From NCBI GenBank assembly GCA_022750295.1, contig JAKIVZ010000004.1, positions 1 through 64,000 on the forward strand: DNA of 64,000 bases, written 5' to 3'. Positions 23,802-33,181 of this stretch are shown here, piece after piece; position 1 is the first letter of the stretch, and the number at the start of each line of letters is the position of its first letter. The notes under the pieces are model-generated. The model did not search any database. It was not told where the DNA came from and saw only the letters and a program-made list of their open reading frames with translations. The translations under genes and the position numbers were made by a program. The stretch comes from Candidatus Lutacidiplasma silvani. Its GTDB lineage: Archaea; Thermoplasmatota; Thermoplasmata; Lutacidiplasmatales; UBA184.

Positions 23802-26339
23802 GTGCAGAGACTGCGCGGTCCGGCTCGGCGGAACCGGTCGCTGGGTCGCCGTGCGGCGGTGTGGCTCCTCTTGGGTCTTGCCGTCGCGCTGGCGCTCCCG
23901 GTCGGACCGGTCGGCGCAGCGCGTGACCCCTCCCACCCCGCCACGACGCCCATGTCGGTGTTGCGGTCAGTCCACGCCGCTCCCATCTCCACCGCGCTCC
24001 CGACGCCCCCTTCGATGCGATTCCGGGCGCTGACCGTGCCGGCCCGGACGATCGCCCCCCTGGTCCCCGGCCAGCGACTCCCGCTTCCGCCCGGTCTCCC
24101 CGCTCGGCTCCTCACCGGCCGGGTGATCGCCGTGCCCCTGGACGGCGGGGACATCCTGCTCGCGGGCAACGAAACGATGGTCATCGACCGCAATGTGTCG
24201 ATCGGCAACATCACCCTCCATGGGAACGCGACGCTCGTCGTCGAGAACGCCTCCCACCCGGTGACGCTGACGATCAACGGCAACGTCGCGATGTACGGCC
24301 GGTCGATCTTCTTCGTCAATCGCTCGAACGTCGTGGCCAACGAGACGTACGACAACGAGTTCACGTTCTTCGCCTGGAACACGTCGGAGCTCCTCGTTCT
24401 CGGCGCCAACGCGAGCGCGAACGGCCACCAGTGGATCGCCGGGTTCTTCGCGAACTCGAACCTCACGGTCCTCGCGAGCTACTGGTGCTACCCGAACTCC
24501 TGGTTCCCGGTCACGATCGCCTACAACGCCTCGGTGTACATCGCCGACTCCTGGTTCCTCTCCGACGTGGTCATGCAGGACGGACAGGGGATCCGTTCGT
24601 TCGCCCACCTGACGATGGACGGGGTGCTCGGGTTCAACATCTGGATGGGGGTCGCCCCGGGTTCCGACTTCAACCTGAGCGTCCCCGGACCCGACACGAT
24701 CCAGAGCTGGCGGTTCCCCGGCGCGTTCAACGTCACGGGCGTTAACTACACGATCGCGATCAACGACTCCCTCGTCGGATTCCACGTGTTCACGGTCTGG
24801 AAGGCGAGCCACCTTACCGTCACCGACTCGCCGGGCGTCGTCATCGCGCTGAACCCGGTCAACGACGTGCTCGTGCTGAACGGGTTCGTGGAGGGGTGGC
24901 AGAATTCGACGTACCACCAGGGCGGGTTCGACCTCCGGATGCTCGACACCCGGGTCGACAGCTGGAATTTCTATCCCTACAACTCCGTCGCGACGATCGA
25001 CGATTCTCAATTCGGAGAGATCCTGGCCGACGAGGGGTCGGTTGTCACGGTTCGGGATTCCAATCTGACCGGCCACGGCGGCTATTACGGGGTGTTCGGC
25101 AACGCGACGCTCGACATCGCGAACTCGACGATCACCGACCAGGTGATCGGGTACGGCACCGGGACGATCGTCCTCGACAACTGCACCGACCAGACCCAGC
25201 TCCCCGAGCAGATCCTCGCGGCCCAGCAGTCGACGGTCGTCGCCCTCAACACCCGCCTCGGCTCGAATGTCGCCTACGCGACGGAAGCCGGGGGCGAGGT
25301 GGTCGTCGAGGCGACCCTGACCGTGACGACGGAGATCGGGGGTGCCCCGGACGGCGACGTCCCGGTCCTCGCCGCGCCGGCGTCCGGCGGCCCGCTCGGC
25401 GACATCGGCACGACGTCGGCGAACGGGACCGTCGCGGCGGTGCTCGTGTACGAGACGATCCGGCCGAATTCGACCGCGTGGGTCGGCGAGTATGACGTGG
25501 CCGCCTCGGCGGGGTCGTACGTCGACGAGGCAACCCAGAACCTCTCGGGTCCCGCGAACCTCACCCTCGCCCTCGTCTCCGCCGTGGCGTCGACGACGCC
25601 GGCGAATGACACTTCGGGGGTCGGGGGTTCTCTCGACGTCCAGCTCACCTTCGCGTTCTCCATGAACACCTCCCTCACCGTCGCCGTGCTCGGAGCGGCG
25701 AGCCACACGGCCACCTGGACCGGCACGACCGGGCTTGCGATCGAGCTCCAGGGGCTCGAACCCGGCACCCACTACGAGGTCGCATTGCAATCCGGCACCG
25801 AAACCGCCTGGGGGTTGCGGCTCACCGGCCCGTACTGGTTCAATTTCACCACCGCGACGAGCCCGCCTGCGGTCCCCACGGTCGTCCTGGTCGTCCCGCT
25901 CAGCGCGTCCCAGAACGCCTCGGTGTGGACGAACGTCTCGCTCCAGTTCTCGGTCCCGATGAACGTCTCGCTGACGACGGCGGCGTTCTCGGTCTCGCCG
26001 GGGGTCCCCGGCGCGACCGTGACGGTCTCGGGCACCTGGCTCAACTGGACCCACCGGTCCGAGCTCGACCCGCGGACGCAATACACGTTCGTCATCGGCG
26101 GGAGCGCGGTGGCCGCCGACGGAAAGCCGCTCGGTCAGGCGCTGACGTTCGGGTTTACCACAGCCACTGCCCCCGGGCGGACCGTCACGACCACCGTCGT
26201 TCCCCACTCCGACCTCCTCGAGATCGGGGCCAGCGCCGCGGCGGTCGTCCTCGCGGTCGCCGTCGGGGTCCTCGTCTGGAGATCCCGCCACCGCCCGCCC
26301 CCCGAGATTCCTCCCCCCCCGCCGGAATGGGCGGAGTAG
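23802..26339 (+). CDS. Large secreted surface protein with Ig-like domains and C-terminal anchor
   Basis: This is about 845 residues from GTG 23802. A Sec signal peptide (RRNRSLGRRAAVWLLLGLAV to GAARD) is followed by a long beta-rich region, about residues 90-470. It has repeated short strands (ITLHGNATLVV, LTINGNVAMYG, VTVRDSN, TLDIANSTI) suggestive of a right-handed beta-helix. Then come two Ig-like (Big_5/SbsA-type) domains, each with a FSMNTSL or FSVPMNVSL strand, a C-terminal membrane helix and a cytoplasmic PPPEIPPPPPEWAE tail. Dozens of N-x-S/T sequons imply heavy N-glycosylation. A weak TATA-like AGATTCAAAT (23763-23772) supports GTG 23802 over ATG 23742. Confidence 0.85.
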   Translation: MQRLRGPARRNRSLGRRAAVWLLLGLAVALALPVGPVGAARDPSHPATTPMSVLRSVHAAPISTALPTPPSMRFRALTVPARTIAPLVPGQRLPLPPGLPARLLTGRVIAVPLDGGDILLAGNETMVIDRNVSIGNITLHGNATLVVENASHPVTLTINGNVAMYGRSIFFVNRSNVVANETYDNEFTFFAWNTSELLVLGANASANGHQWIAGFFANSNLTVLASYWCYPNSWFPVTIAYNASVYIADSWFLSDVVMQDGQGIRSFAHLTMDGVLGFNIWMGVAPGSDFNLSVPGPDTIQSWRFPGAFNVTGVNYTIAINDSLVGFHVFTVWKASHLTVTDSPGVVIALNPVNDVLVLNGFVEGWQNSTYHQGGFDLRMLDTRVDSWNFYPYNSVATIDDSQFGEILADEGSVVTVRDSNLTGHGGYYGVFGNATLDIANSTITDQVIGYGTGTIVLDNCTDQTQLPEQILAAQQSTVVALNTRLGSNVAYATEAGGEVVVEATLTVTTEIGGAPDGDVPVLAAPASGGPLGDIGTTSANGTVAAVLVYETIRPNSTAWVGEYDVAASAGSYVDEATQNLSGPANLTLALVSAVASTTPANDTSGVGGSLDVQLTFAFSMNTSLTVAVLGAASHTATWTGTTGLAIELQGLEPGTHYEVALQSGTETAWGLRLTGPYWFNFTTATSPPAVPTVVLVVPLSASQNASVWTNVSLQFSVPMNVSLTTAAFSVSPGVPGATVTVSGTWLNWTHRSELDPRTQYTFVIGGSAVAADGKPLGQALTFGFTTATAPGRTVTTTVVPHSDLLEIGASAAAVVLAVAVGVLVWRSRHRPPPEIPPPPPEWAE

Positions 26340-26451
26340 GGGACCTACCGGGATCCGGCCGGCACGTGCCGTTCCTCGCCATCGAGACCCTGGATCGCCG
26401 CCGGAAGGCGGCTCGGCGCCGATGGCCTCCCCCGCCGCGTCGGGTGCGCCG

Positions 26452-27351
26452 CTAGGTAAAGAGGTCCTCGAGCGGATTTTCCATCTCCTTCACTTCGCGG
26501 ATCCGGACCCCCTTCGCCGCGAGCTCGGCGATGAGCTTCGGAACCTCGTCCGGTCCGGTGAGTTCCTGGAGATAGTAGTCGCCGCGTTTCGAGGTCGAGG
26601 GGAGGATCCCCTCGGCGCCGTCCGCCCGGATCCCGATGACGTACTTCGCCGGTCGGAGGTCGTTCAGGAGCCCGAAGTACCCGACCTTCCCGTCGCGGAG
26701 GGCGAGGACGTACTTTCCGATCTCCTTCGCCTCGAATAGGTTGTGGGACGAGTAGAGGACGAGGTCGTCCTTGCTGAGCGCGAGCACGAGGTCCCGGATC
26801 TCCCGGGAGAGCTTCGGGTCAAGGTTGCTCGTCGGTTCATCGAGCAAGTAGATCCCGCGCTCCTGGAGGAAGACCCGGCCGATCGACACCCGTTTCTTCT
26901 GACCGGCGCTCAGTTCGGAGAAGAACCGGGTCCGAAGTTCCGCGATCCCGAGCATCCGGATCACGCGTTCGACCTCGCGGTCGCCGACCCCCTCGACGGT
27001 CGCGTAGAATCGCAGCGCCTCCTCCACGCGGAGACCATCGGGGATCCCGTCGATGTGGGAGAGGTACTGGAGCCCCGCCCGCGCTCCGCCCCGGCCGAGC
27101 CGGGTCCCGTCGATCTCGACCGAACCGGAGTAGGGCTCGAGGATCCCGGCCAGCGTCCGGAACAGCGTGGTCTTGCCGGCGCCGTTCGGCCCGAGTACGA
27201 CGTAGATCGCGGGGTTCTCGATGACGAACGAGACGTCGGTGAGGACCTTGTGGCCGTGGTACCCGGCGCTTAGCGAGCGCAGTTCGATGCGGTGGCGCCC
27301 CCCCGAGACGGGGGGGCGGTCGGGAAGGCCCGGTTCGGACACCATCGACAT
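26452..27351 (-). CDS. ABC transporter ATP-binding protein
   Basis: This 299-residue ATPase has Walker A VLGPNGAGKTTLF, signature LSAGQKKRVS, Walker B IYLLDEPTSNLD and the switch His in YSSHNLFEAKEIG. The last 70 residues form an extra domain typical of exporters of unknown cargo (RGDYYLQELTGPDEVPKLIAE). It lies 14 bases after the permease gene in the same direction and forms its power unit. The shortened signature (SAGQ for SGGQ) is a common variant. No substrate can be assigned from sequence. Confidence 0.92.
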   Translation of the reverse strand: MSMVSEPGLPDRPPVSGGRHRIELRSLSAGYHGHKVLTDVSFVIENPAIYVVLGPNGAGKTTLFRTLAGILEPYSGSVEIDGTRLGRGGARAGLQYLSHIDGIPDGLRVEEALRFYATVEGVGDREVERVIRMLGIAELRTRFFSELSAGQKKRVSIGRVFLQERGIYLLDEPTSNLDPKLSREIRDLVLALSKDDLVLYSSHNLFEAKEIGKYVLALRDGKVGYFGLLNDLRPAKYVIGIRADGAEGILPSTSKRGDYYLQELTGPDEVPKLIAELAAKGVRIREVKEMENPLEDLFT

Positions 27352-27365
27352 TTCGACCTACCCTC

Positions 27366-28085
27366 CTACAGCGGCGAGAGGAACCGTTCCCGTCCCATCA
27401 GGCGCCCGGACATCGCGAGCAGCCCGACGGTGGCGACGATGATGACGAGCGCGCCGCCGCCGGTGACGTAGTAGTACTCCGAGGTCGGCGCGGTCTCCGC
27501 GAGAAGCAGGATGAACAGCGTCGGGGCGATCCCGACCATGGGCGCGAGCCCGACCGGGCTGTTCATCCCCGACCTCGGCGTCGAGATCGCCGCCCACACC
27601 ATCCCGATCATGGCCGTGAACAGGGCGGCGGCGTAGCAGACGGGGATCGTGTACAGCGCGAGCGACTTCTCCAGATCCGGGGTGATCGGGATCCCTCGAA
27701 CGACGGCGGTCCCGAGTCCGGCCACGAGTCCCACCCCGAGGACGATCGAGCTCATCGCCGCGGTGGACGCGAGCCCGTTGAAGAACAGCGTCCGCGGGCG
27801 GACCCCGTACGAGATCAGGTACTCGAAGACGCCCTTCGTCCGGTCGCTCGTGAACGTCATCAGGCCGCCGATCGAACCGAGTACGGCGAACAGCGGGAGC
27901 TCGAGGGGGTACGTCGTCTGGAACGCGGTGGCGGAGCCTTTCGAGGCCAAGATGAGCGAGAGGAGCAGCGTCATCGCACCCCCAATGCCGAGGTACAATC
28001 GGCCGATGACAATCGTCCGACGGATCGTCGTGGCGGTGAGCCGGGCCCCCGAGGGAGGGTGCACCGGCGAGTCCGGGGCGGCCAT
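27366..28085 (-). CDS. ABC-2 type transporter permease
   Basis: This 239-residue protein has six predicted membrane helices (about residues 27-46, 62-78, 98-125, 140-167, 175-195 and 205-226). The loop after helix 2 reads TSDRTKGVFEYLISYGVRPRTLF, the coupling-helix region that docks the ATPase in ABC-2 exporters. It is the first gene of a two-gene operon, followed 14 bases later by the ATPase. The cargo is unknown. The promoter at 28107-28116 supports the start. Confidence 0.88.
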   Translation of the reverse strand: MAAPDSPVHPPSGARLTATTIRRTIVIGRLYLGIGGAMTLLLSLILASKGSATAFQTTYPLELPLFAVLGSIGGLMTFTSDRTKGVFEYLISYGVRPRTLFFNGLASTAAMSSIVLGVGLVAGLGTAVVRGIPITPDLEKSLALYTIPVCYAAALFTAMIGMVWAAISTPRSGMNSPVGLAPMVGIAPTLFILLLAETAPTSEYYYVTGGGALVIIVATVGLLAMSGRLMGRERFLSPL

Positions 28086-28106
28086 CCGGTTCCGACTCCC
28101 GGTGCC

Positions 28107-28116
28107 GAATAAGAAG
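28107..28116 (-). promoter_or_regulatory. TATA box for the permease/ATPase operon
   Basis: The minus strand reads CTTCTTATTC, centred about 26 bases before the ATG at 28085, consistent with a leaderless transcript. Confidence 0.6.
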
Positions 28117-28133
28117 GTGACGAGGTCGAGGCC

Positions 28134-31112
28134 CTAGGACCCCGATTCGTTCGGGGCCCGCACGACCCGGGCCGAGAGGCGGAGCCCCTCGATCTCCCAG
28201 CCCCGGAACCCGTCCTCCGGGGGCGGAGCGGTCGACCGGAACTCGACCGAATCCGCGAGGAGCTCGTCGGCGAGCTTCCCGCGCGCGGCTTCGAGCGCGG
28301 AGCCGAGGTCTCCCTCGGCGAAGACGGTGACCGCCACCCGATCGGTGAACGCGAGCCCCATCTCCTTGCGGACCTGCTGCAGCCGGCGCAGCGACTCGCG
28401 GACGAGTCCCTCGCGATGCAGTTCGGGGGTCGGCTTCGCCGAGAGCGCGTACGCGACCCCGTCGTGGGCCGGCCGGACCACGTACACCGAGTCCGGGAAC
28501 TGCGTGGCGTTCCCGGGAGGGAGCCGGACCACGACACGGACGTTCAGCTCGTCGGCCGCGATCCGGTCGCCCGCGGTGCCGAGCGGGGGCAGGGCGTCGG
28601 AGAAGACGACGAAGGTCTCCAGCGGGATCCGCGACTTGACCCCGGCCCGCTGCCGGAGCTCCCGGCCGGCTTCCACGTCGGCGCGGAGCGCTCGCATCCC
28701 GGTGTTGAGCGGTCCATCGTAGTGGCCCGACCCGGTCGGCCAGCGCGTCAGGTGGACCGACGTGGTCGCGGTCGAGTACTCGAACCCGTGGAGTTCCTGG
28801 TGGAGGTGCTCGGCGAAGAACGGGGTGAACGGAGCCAGCAGCCGGGCCGTGGTCCCGAGGGCGTACGAGAGCGTGTCGTTCGCGACCCGGCGGTCGGTCG
28901 GGTCGGCGTCCGACCAAAACCGCGACCGGGAGCGTCGGAGGTACCACGTGCTGAGGTCGTCGACGAAGTCGCGGATCGCCCCCGCCCCCTTCCGCGGGTC
29001 GAACGCATCGAGGGCGCTCGTCGTGTCCCGGATTGTCTCGTCGAGGCGGGAGAGGAGCCACCGGTCGAGGAGGCCCGACGGCTTCGGCGCCTCGCGGGCC
29101 GGTCGGAGGCCGTCGGCGGCCGCGTTCTCCCGGTAGAAGGCGTAGACGTTGAGAAGCGTCCCGAGGACCCGGGCGGCGCCCGGCCCGATGTCGCTCTCCC
29201 GCAGCTTCGTCGGCTCGGTGTAGTCGGCGGTCAGGAACGCCCACCGGACGGTGTCCCCGCCGTACTTCTCGAGCAGGCCGAGCGGTTCGACCGCGTTTCC
29301 CTTCGACTTGCTCATCTTCTGGCCGGAGTCGTCGAGGACGAGACCGTTCGCGATCGCGACCTTGTAGGCGGGCCGGTCGAAGAGGCCCGTCGCGAGAACG
29401 AGCATCGTGTAGAACCACCCACGGGTCTGGTCGAGCCCCTCGGCGACGAAGTCGAGCGGCGCGGCCGGGTCGAACGGCCCCGGCTCGAACGGGTAGTGGT
29501 ACTGCGCGAACGGCGCGGCGCCGCTGTCGTACCACCCGTCGATCGTGTACGGCTCCCGCTTCGCCTCGGCGCCGCAGACCGAGCACGGGAATCGGATCGC
29601 ATCGACCTCGACACGGTGCGGGTCGAACCCGTCGGAGAGGGGATGGCCGGACCGGCGTTCGAGCTCGGCGAAGCTCCCCACGCACGTCGCGTGGCCGACC
29701 GGGCACACCCAGACGGGGAGCGGGGTGCCCCAGTACCGGTTCCGCGAGAGCGCCCAGTCCTTCGCCTCGGTGAGGAAGTTCCCGAACCGGCCGTCCCGGA
29801 GGTGCTCGGGGATCCACTCCACCGTCCGGTTGTTCCGGACGAGGGGCTCGTTGAACCGGCTCGTGCGGACGAACCACGAATCGATGGCCCGGTAGATCAG
29901 CGGGTTTCCGCACCGCCAGCAGAACGGGTACGTGTGCCGAACCGTGCCCTGCGCGAAGAGGAGCCCGCGCCCCTCGAGGTCGCGCGTGAGGATCGGGTCG
30001 GCCAGCTTGAACGACTTCCCCTCGACGAGGGGGACGGCCGACGAGAAGACGGCCCGACCGTCGAGCGGGTCGTAGACGCCGACCCCCTCGCGGGCGCCGA
30101 CCCGCTGGTCGTCGGGGCCAAAGCTGGGGGCGATGTGGACGAACCCCGTCCCCTCGGCGGGGGAGACCATGTCGTCGAGGACGATCCGGTACCGGCCCGG
30201 GTTCGGACCGGCGAACGGGAACGGCGGGTCGTAGGACCGGCCCGCGAGCTCCCGGCCCTCGTACCGGTGGACGACCTCGGCGCCGTTCGGGAAGTACCGC
30301 GGAAGCGCCGCCTCGGCGAGGATTACGTCGGTGCCCTCGGCCGACCGGACTTGCACGTACGGAAGATCGCTCCGGGCCGCGACGAGGAGGTTGGACGGGA
30401 GCGTCCAGGGGGTCGTCGTCCAGACGAGGATCCCGGCGGGGGCTTCGCCCGCCGCGACGTGGAGCGGGAGCCGGACCGTGACCGAGGGGTCGGTGGTCTC
30501 CCGGTACCCCTGCGCGACTTCGTGCGAGGAGAGGGGGGTCTCGCACCGCGGACAGTAGGGGAGGACGTAGTGCCCCTTTTCGAGGAGTCCCTTGGTGTGG
30601 AGCTCCTTCAGCGACCACCAGACGCTCTCGATGTACGGCGCGCTCATCGTCCGGTAGGCGTGCCGGTAGTCGAGCCAGTACCCGAGTCGGTGGCTCATCT
30701 CCTCCCAGACGGAGGCGACCTGGAGGGTGCTCGCCCGGCACTCATCGCAGAACCGGCCGACCCCGTACGCTTCGATGTCCTTCTTCGACTTCAGCCCGTG
30801 GCGCTTTTCGACCTCGAGCTCGACCGGGAGGCCGTGGCAATCCCACCCGGCCATGGGGGTGACGATCCGGTCGCCCCGCTGGCGGTGGTAGCGGAGGTGG
30901 ACGTCCTTCAGGGCCCGCGAGATCACGTGCCCGACGTGGGGCGCCCCGTTCGCCGTGGGCGGGCCCTCGGTGAATCGGAAGACCGGCCCGTTGGGGTGGT
31001 CGGCGAGGGCGAGCTCGGGGACCCCCTTCGATTCCCAGTACTCCCGGACCTTCCGGGCGATCTCGTGGAACGGGACGCTCGGAGGTCGGGTGGGACCGTC
31101 CTCCGGGGCCAT
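28134..31112 (-). CDS. ileS: Isoleucyl-tRNA synthetase
   Basis: This 992-residue class I synthetase charges tRNA-Ile. The HIGH motif reads H59-V-G-H62 in PPTANGAPHVGH and the KMSKS loop is K599-M-S-K-S603. The editing (CP1) domain contains WTTTPWTLPSNL. Zinc-site Cys pairs occur in YCPRCETP, FCWRCGNPL and FPCSVCGAEA. The anticodon-binding helical domain follows (from about 700), with a C-terminal extension typical of the archaeal/eukaryotic type. ATG 31112 gives the standard N-terminus, and a TATA box lies 25 bases upstream; the frame beyond it is non-homologous. Length is near the family norm of 1000-1050. Confidence 0.97.
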   Translation of the reverse strand: MAPEDGPTRPPSVPFHEIARKVREYWESKGVPELALADHPNGPVFRFTEGPPTANGAPHVGHVISRALKDVHLRYHRQRGDRIVTPMAGWDCHGLPVELEVEKRHGLKSKKDIEAYGVGRFCDECRASTLQVASVWEEMSHRLGYWLDYRHAYRTMSAPYIESVWWSLKELHTKGLLEKGHYVLPYCPRCETPLSSHEVAQGYRETTDPSVTVRLPLHVAAGEAPAGILVWTTTPWTLPSNLLVAARSDLPYVQVRSAEGTDVILAEAALPRYFPNGAEVVHRYEGRELAGRSYDPPFPFAGPNPGRYRIVLDDMVSPAEGTGFVHIAPSFGPDDQRVGAREGVGVYDPLDGRAVFSSAVPLVEGKSFKLADPILTRDLEGRGLLFAQGTVRHTYPFCWRCGNPLIYRAIDSWFVRTSRFNEPLVRNNRTVEWIPEHLRDGRFGNFLTEAKDWALSRNRYWGTPLPVWVCPVGHATCVGSFAELERRSGHPLSDGFDPHRVEVDAIRFPCSVCGAEAKREPYTIDGWYDSGAAPFAQYHYPFEPGPFDPAAPLDFVAEGLDQTRGWFYTMLVLATGLFDRPAYKVAIANGLVLDDSGQKMSKSKGNAVEPLGLLEKYGGDTVRWAFLTADYTEPTKLRESDIGPGAARVLGTLLNVYAFYRENAAADGLRPAREAPKPSGLLDRWLLSRLDETIRDTTSALDAFDPRKGAGAIRDFVDDLSTWYLRRSRSRFWSDADPTDRRVANDTLSYALGTTARLLAPFTPFFAEHLHQELHGFEYSTATTSVHLTRWPTGSGHYDGPLNTGMRALRADVEAGRELRQRAGVKSRIPLETFVVFSDALPPLGTAGDRIAADELNVRVVVRLPPGNATQFPDSVYVVRPAHDGVAYALSAKPTPELHREGLVRESLRRLQQVRKEMGLAFTDRVAVTVFAEGDLGSALEAARGKLADELLADSVEFRSTAPPPEDGFRGWEIEGLRLSARVVRAPNESGS

Positions 31113-31132
31113 GGCGGCGCGTGTCGCCCGGG

Positions 31133-31142
31133 CCATAAAAAG
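31133..31142 (-). promoter_or_regulatory. TATA box for ileS
   Basis: The minus strand reads CTTTTTATGG, centred about 26 bases before the ATG at 31112, consistent with a leaderless transcript. Confidence 0.7.
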
Positions 31143-31164
31143 TGCCCGCTCGGGGGGGGCTCGG

Positions 31165-31950
31165 TTAGCGAGAGAGTCCGTGCGGGGGCACCGAGATGGA
31201 CGAGGGACCGAGCCGGGCCGACGCATGCTGGCGGACGATCGTCCCCTCATACTGAGCGATCCGGGAGCCGGCCCCCGCGATGATCCGGGAGGCGCGGAGG
31301 TGCTCGACGTGGACGTCCTCGAGCTCGACCAGGTCGGCGTCGATCCGCTCGACCAGGAGCGACGACGCGGGGGCGAGGAACTTCCGATGCGAGCGGACCC
31401 GGACGGTCTCGGCCCGGAGCGAGGCGACGGTCGAGGTCCCTTCGAGGGCGAGGTCGACCTCCTTCGCGCGGACCGCGCCCTTGCCCTCGATCCGGCCCGC
31501 CCCGGCGAGCCGGGACGCCGTGAGGGTGCCGCCGAGCTCGAGAACTCCCCGCCACAGGACCGACCGGTCGACGTCGAACGCCCCCTCGACCCGGAGCGTC
31601 CCTCGGACGTCGACGTCCCCGGCGTGGAGGGTGCCGCCGAACCGGGCCGACCCGACGACGGCGAGCAGATGGTTCGCCGAGGCGTTCCCAACCACGTCGA
31701 GCCGGCCCGAGGTCCTCAGGTCGCTCGCGGTGAGCTTCCCGCCCACCGAGGCGGTTCCGGAGAGGACGGCCGTGTCGACCTCGACGTCCCCGGTGACCTT
31801 CGCGGTCCCGGTCAAGTTCCACTGGGCGACCTGGAGGTCCGCGCGCCGGACGACCCCCCGGTCGACCGCTGACCCTGTCCGGGCCGGGGGGGCCGGCTTT
31901 GCGGGCGGCTCCGCCCGGGGCACCGGTGGGGGGAGGCTGGCGCTCGCCAT
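31165..31950 (-). CDS. Bactofilin-like (polymer-forming) protein
   Basis: This 261-residue protein has a Pro/Ala-rich N-terminal tail (about residues 1-30), then a continuous series of short beta-strand repeats rich in Val, Gly, Ala, Thr and Leu. Examples are GTAKVTGDVEVDTAVLSG, TASVGGKLTASDLRTSGRLD and GTLHAGDVDVRGTLRVEG, with roughly 18-20 residues per turn. This matches the right-handed beta-helix of bactofilins, which polymerise without nucleotide. The domain spans about 200 residues, longer than the roughly 110 of most bacterial bactofilins. It starts four bases after a CoA-binding protein gene and is probably in its operon. Filament formation is inferred from the fold. Confidence 0.72.
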   Translation of the reverse strand: MASASLPPPVPRAEPPAKPAPPARTGSAVDRGVVRRADLQVAQWNLTGTAKVTGDVEVDTAVLSGTASVGGKLTASDLRTSGRLDVVGNASANHLLAVVGSARFGGTLHAGDVDVRGTLRVEGAFDVDRSVLWRGVLELGGTLTASRLAGAGRIEGKGAVRAKEVDLALEGTSTVASLRAETVRVRSHRKFLAPASSLLVERIDADLVELEDVHVEHLRASRIIAGAGSRIAQYEGTIVRQHASARLGPSSISVPPHGLSR

Positions 31951-31954
31951 CGGG

Positions 31955-32389
31955 CTACGACGGTCTCCGCTTCGGCGGGATCTTCAGGCGCTTGTGCTGG
32001 ACCATGATGCAGAGGTCCTCGTAGCAGACAAGGCCGGCCGAGCGGGCCTTCGCGGCCGCCTCCGCGTGCGCGACTCCGAGCTGCAGCCAGACGACCGGGA
32101 CCTTCCGGGCGATCGCCTCGTCGACCACGGGGGGAACTTGCTCGGACCTTCGGAAGACGTCGGCGATGTCGACTCGGACGTCGGACGGGATGCTCGCAAG
32201 GTCCGGATACGACCGTTCCCCGAGAACCTGGGGAACGACCGGGTTCACGGGGATCACCCGGTAGCCGACCGACTGGAGGTACTGCGCGATCTGGTGGGAA
32301 TCCCGTTCGGGCTTGTCGGAGAGCCCCACGACCGCGATGGTGTCCGTGCGGGTCAAGATCTCCCGCATCCGCGCGTCCCCGTCTTCCAT
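31955..32389 (-). CDS. CoA-binding domain protein (YccU-like)
   Basis: This 144-residue protein has a single Rossmann-type CoA-binding domain: IAVVGLSDKPERDSHQIAQY, then LQSVGYRVIPVNP, the segment VDIADVFRRSEQVPPVVDEA, and VWLQLGVAHAEAAAKARSAG. These match the YccU/CoA_binding_2 family, related to the first domain of succinyl-CoA synthetase. It lacks catalytic parts and probably senses or carries a CoA derivative. It is the first gene of a unit with the bactofilin-like gene, four bases apart. Confidence 0.88.
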   Translation of the reverse strand: MEDGDARMREILTRTDTIAVVGLSDKPERDSHQIAQYLQSVGYRVIPVNPVVPQVLGERSYPDLASIPSDVRVDIADVFRRSEQVPPVVDEAIARKVPVVWLQLGVAHAEAAAKARSAGLVCYEDLCIMVQHKRLKIPPKRRPS

Positions 32390-32572
32390 CTGGGGGGCCG
32401 ACCACGACGCGGCTCAAGAGCCTGACGCCCGGCGCGAAGGAAGTCCCGCTCCCCCCGACGGGGCGAGTGCGCGGAGATGCGAGCCGGAGCGTAAGCTCTT
32501 GAAGGAGTGCGCGGCTAGAATCGGGCGACGGCGGCCGTCGGACGGCGGCGGATTCGCCCGGGGGAACGGTCG

Positions 32573-33181
32573 ATGGCAGGCGCGACGGGCGATGCGGCAC
32601 GGCCGACCGGGATCCTCCCCCCGTTGCCTCCGCTCGACCCGAACCCCACGACCCGGGTGCCGGGCGGGATCGTCTGGGTCCGACGCCAGGCCGTCGGCTC
32701 GATCTACCTCTTCGCGGCGGTCGTCGGCGCCTGCGTGCTTCCGCTCACGAATCTCGTCGTGGCCGCCACGGTCGCGGTCGGAGGGGACATCGGCCACGCG
32801 CTCCAGACGCCTCCGCTTCCGTGGATCTGGGTCGTGGTCGGGTCGATCGCGTTCCTGATCGCGGGCGGTGTGACGAGCGCGGCGTTCGACGTGCGGAAGA
32901 TCGGGATCGAGCCGGCCGGGGTCCACTTCTCCTCGACCTTGGAGACGCAGTTCGTCCCCTGGACGGCGTTCCGGAGGCCGATCGTCGATCAGGGGCGGCT
33001 CGGCGCGACCATCATCTACGTCCGGGAGGGCCGGGCGAGCCCCCGGACGACCTGGCTCCACTTGCCTCACGACCAGGCGGCGGTCCTCGCCTCCCACCCG
33101 ACGTTCTCGTCCTGGCCGTTCGTGAGCGGCTCGGGCCGGGGTCCCGCCTTCGAGAAGGTCGAAGGCCGGTACCACACCTAG
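32573..33181 (+). CDS. Two-helix membrane protein with PH-like C-terminal domain
   Basis: This 202-residue protein has a Pro-rich N-terminal tail, predicted membrane helices at about residues 43-68 and 83-104, and a C-terminal beta-rich domain. Segments such as IGIEPAGVHFSSTLETQFVPWTAF and ATIIYVREG have the pattern of bacterial PH-like (bPH) domains. Function is unknown. Its stop codon overlaps the end of the convergent CPBP protease gene by four bases. No clear promoter is seen within 100 bases. Confidence 0.68.
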   Translation: MAGATGDAARPTGILPPLPPLDPNPTTRVPGGIVWVRRQAVGSIYLFAAVVGACVLPLTNLVVAATVAVGGDIGHALQTPPLPWIWVVVGSIAFLIAGGVTSAAFDVRKIGIEPAGVHFSSTLETQFVPWTAFRRPIVDQGRLGATIIYVREGRASPRTTWLHLPHDQAAVLASHPTFSSWPFVSGSGRGPAFEKVEGRYHT

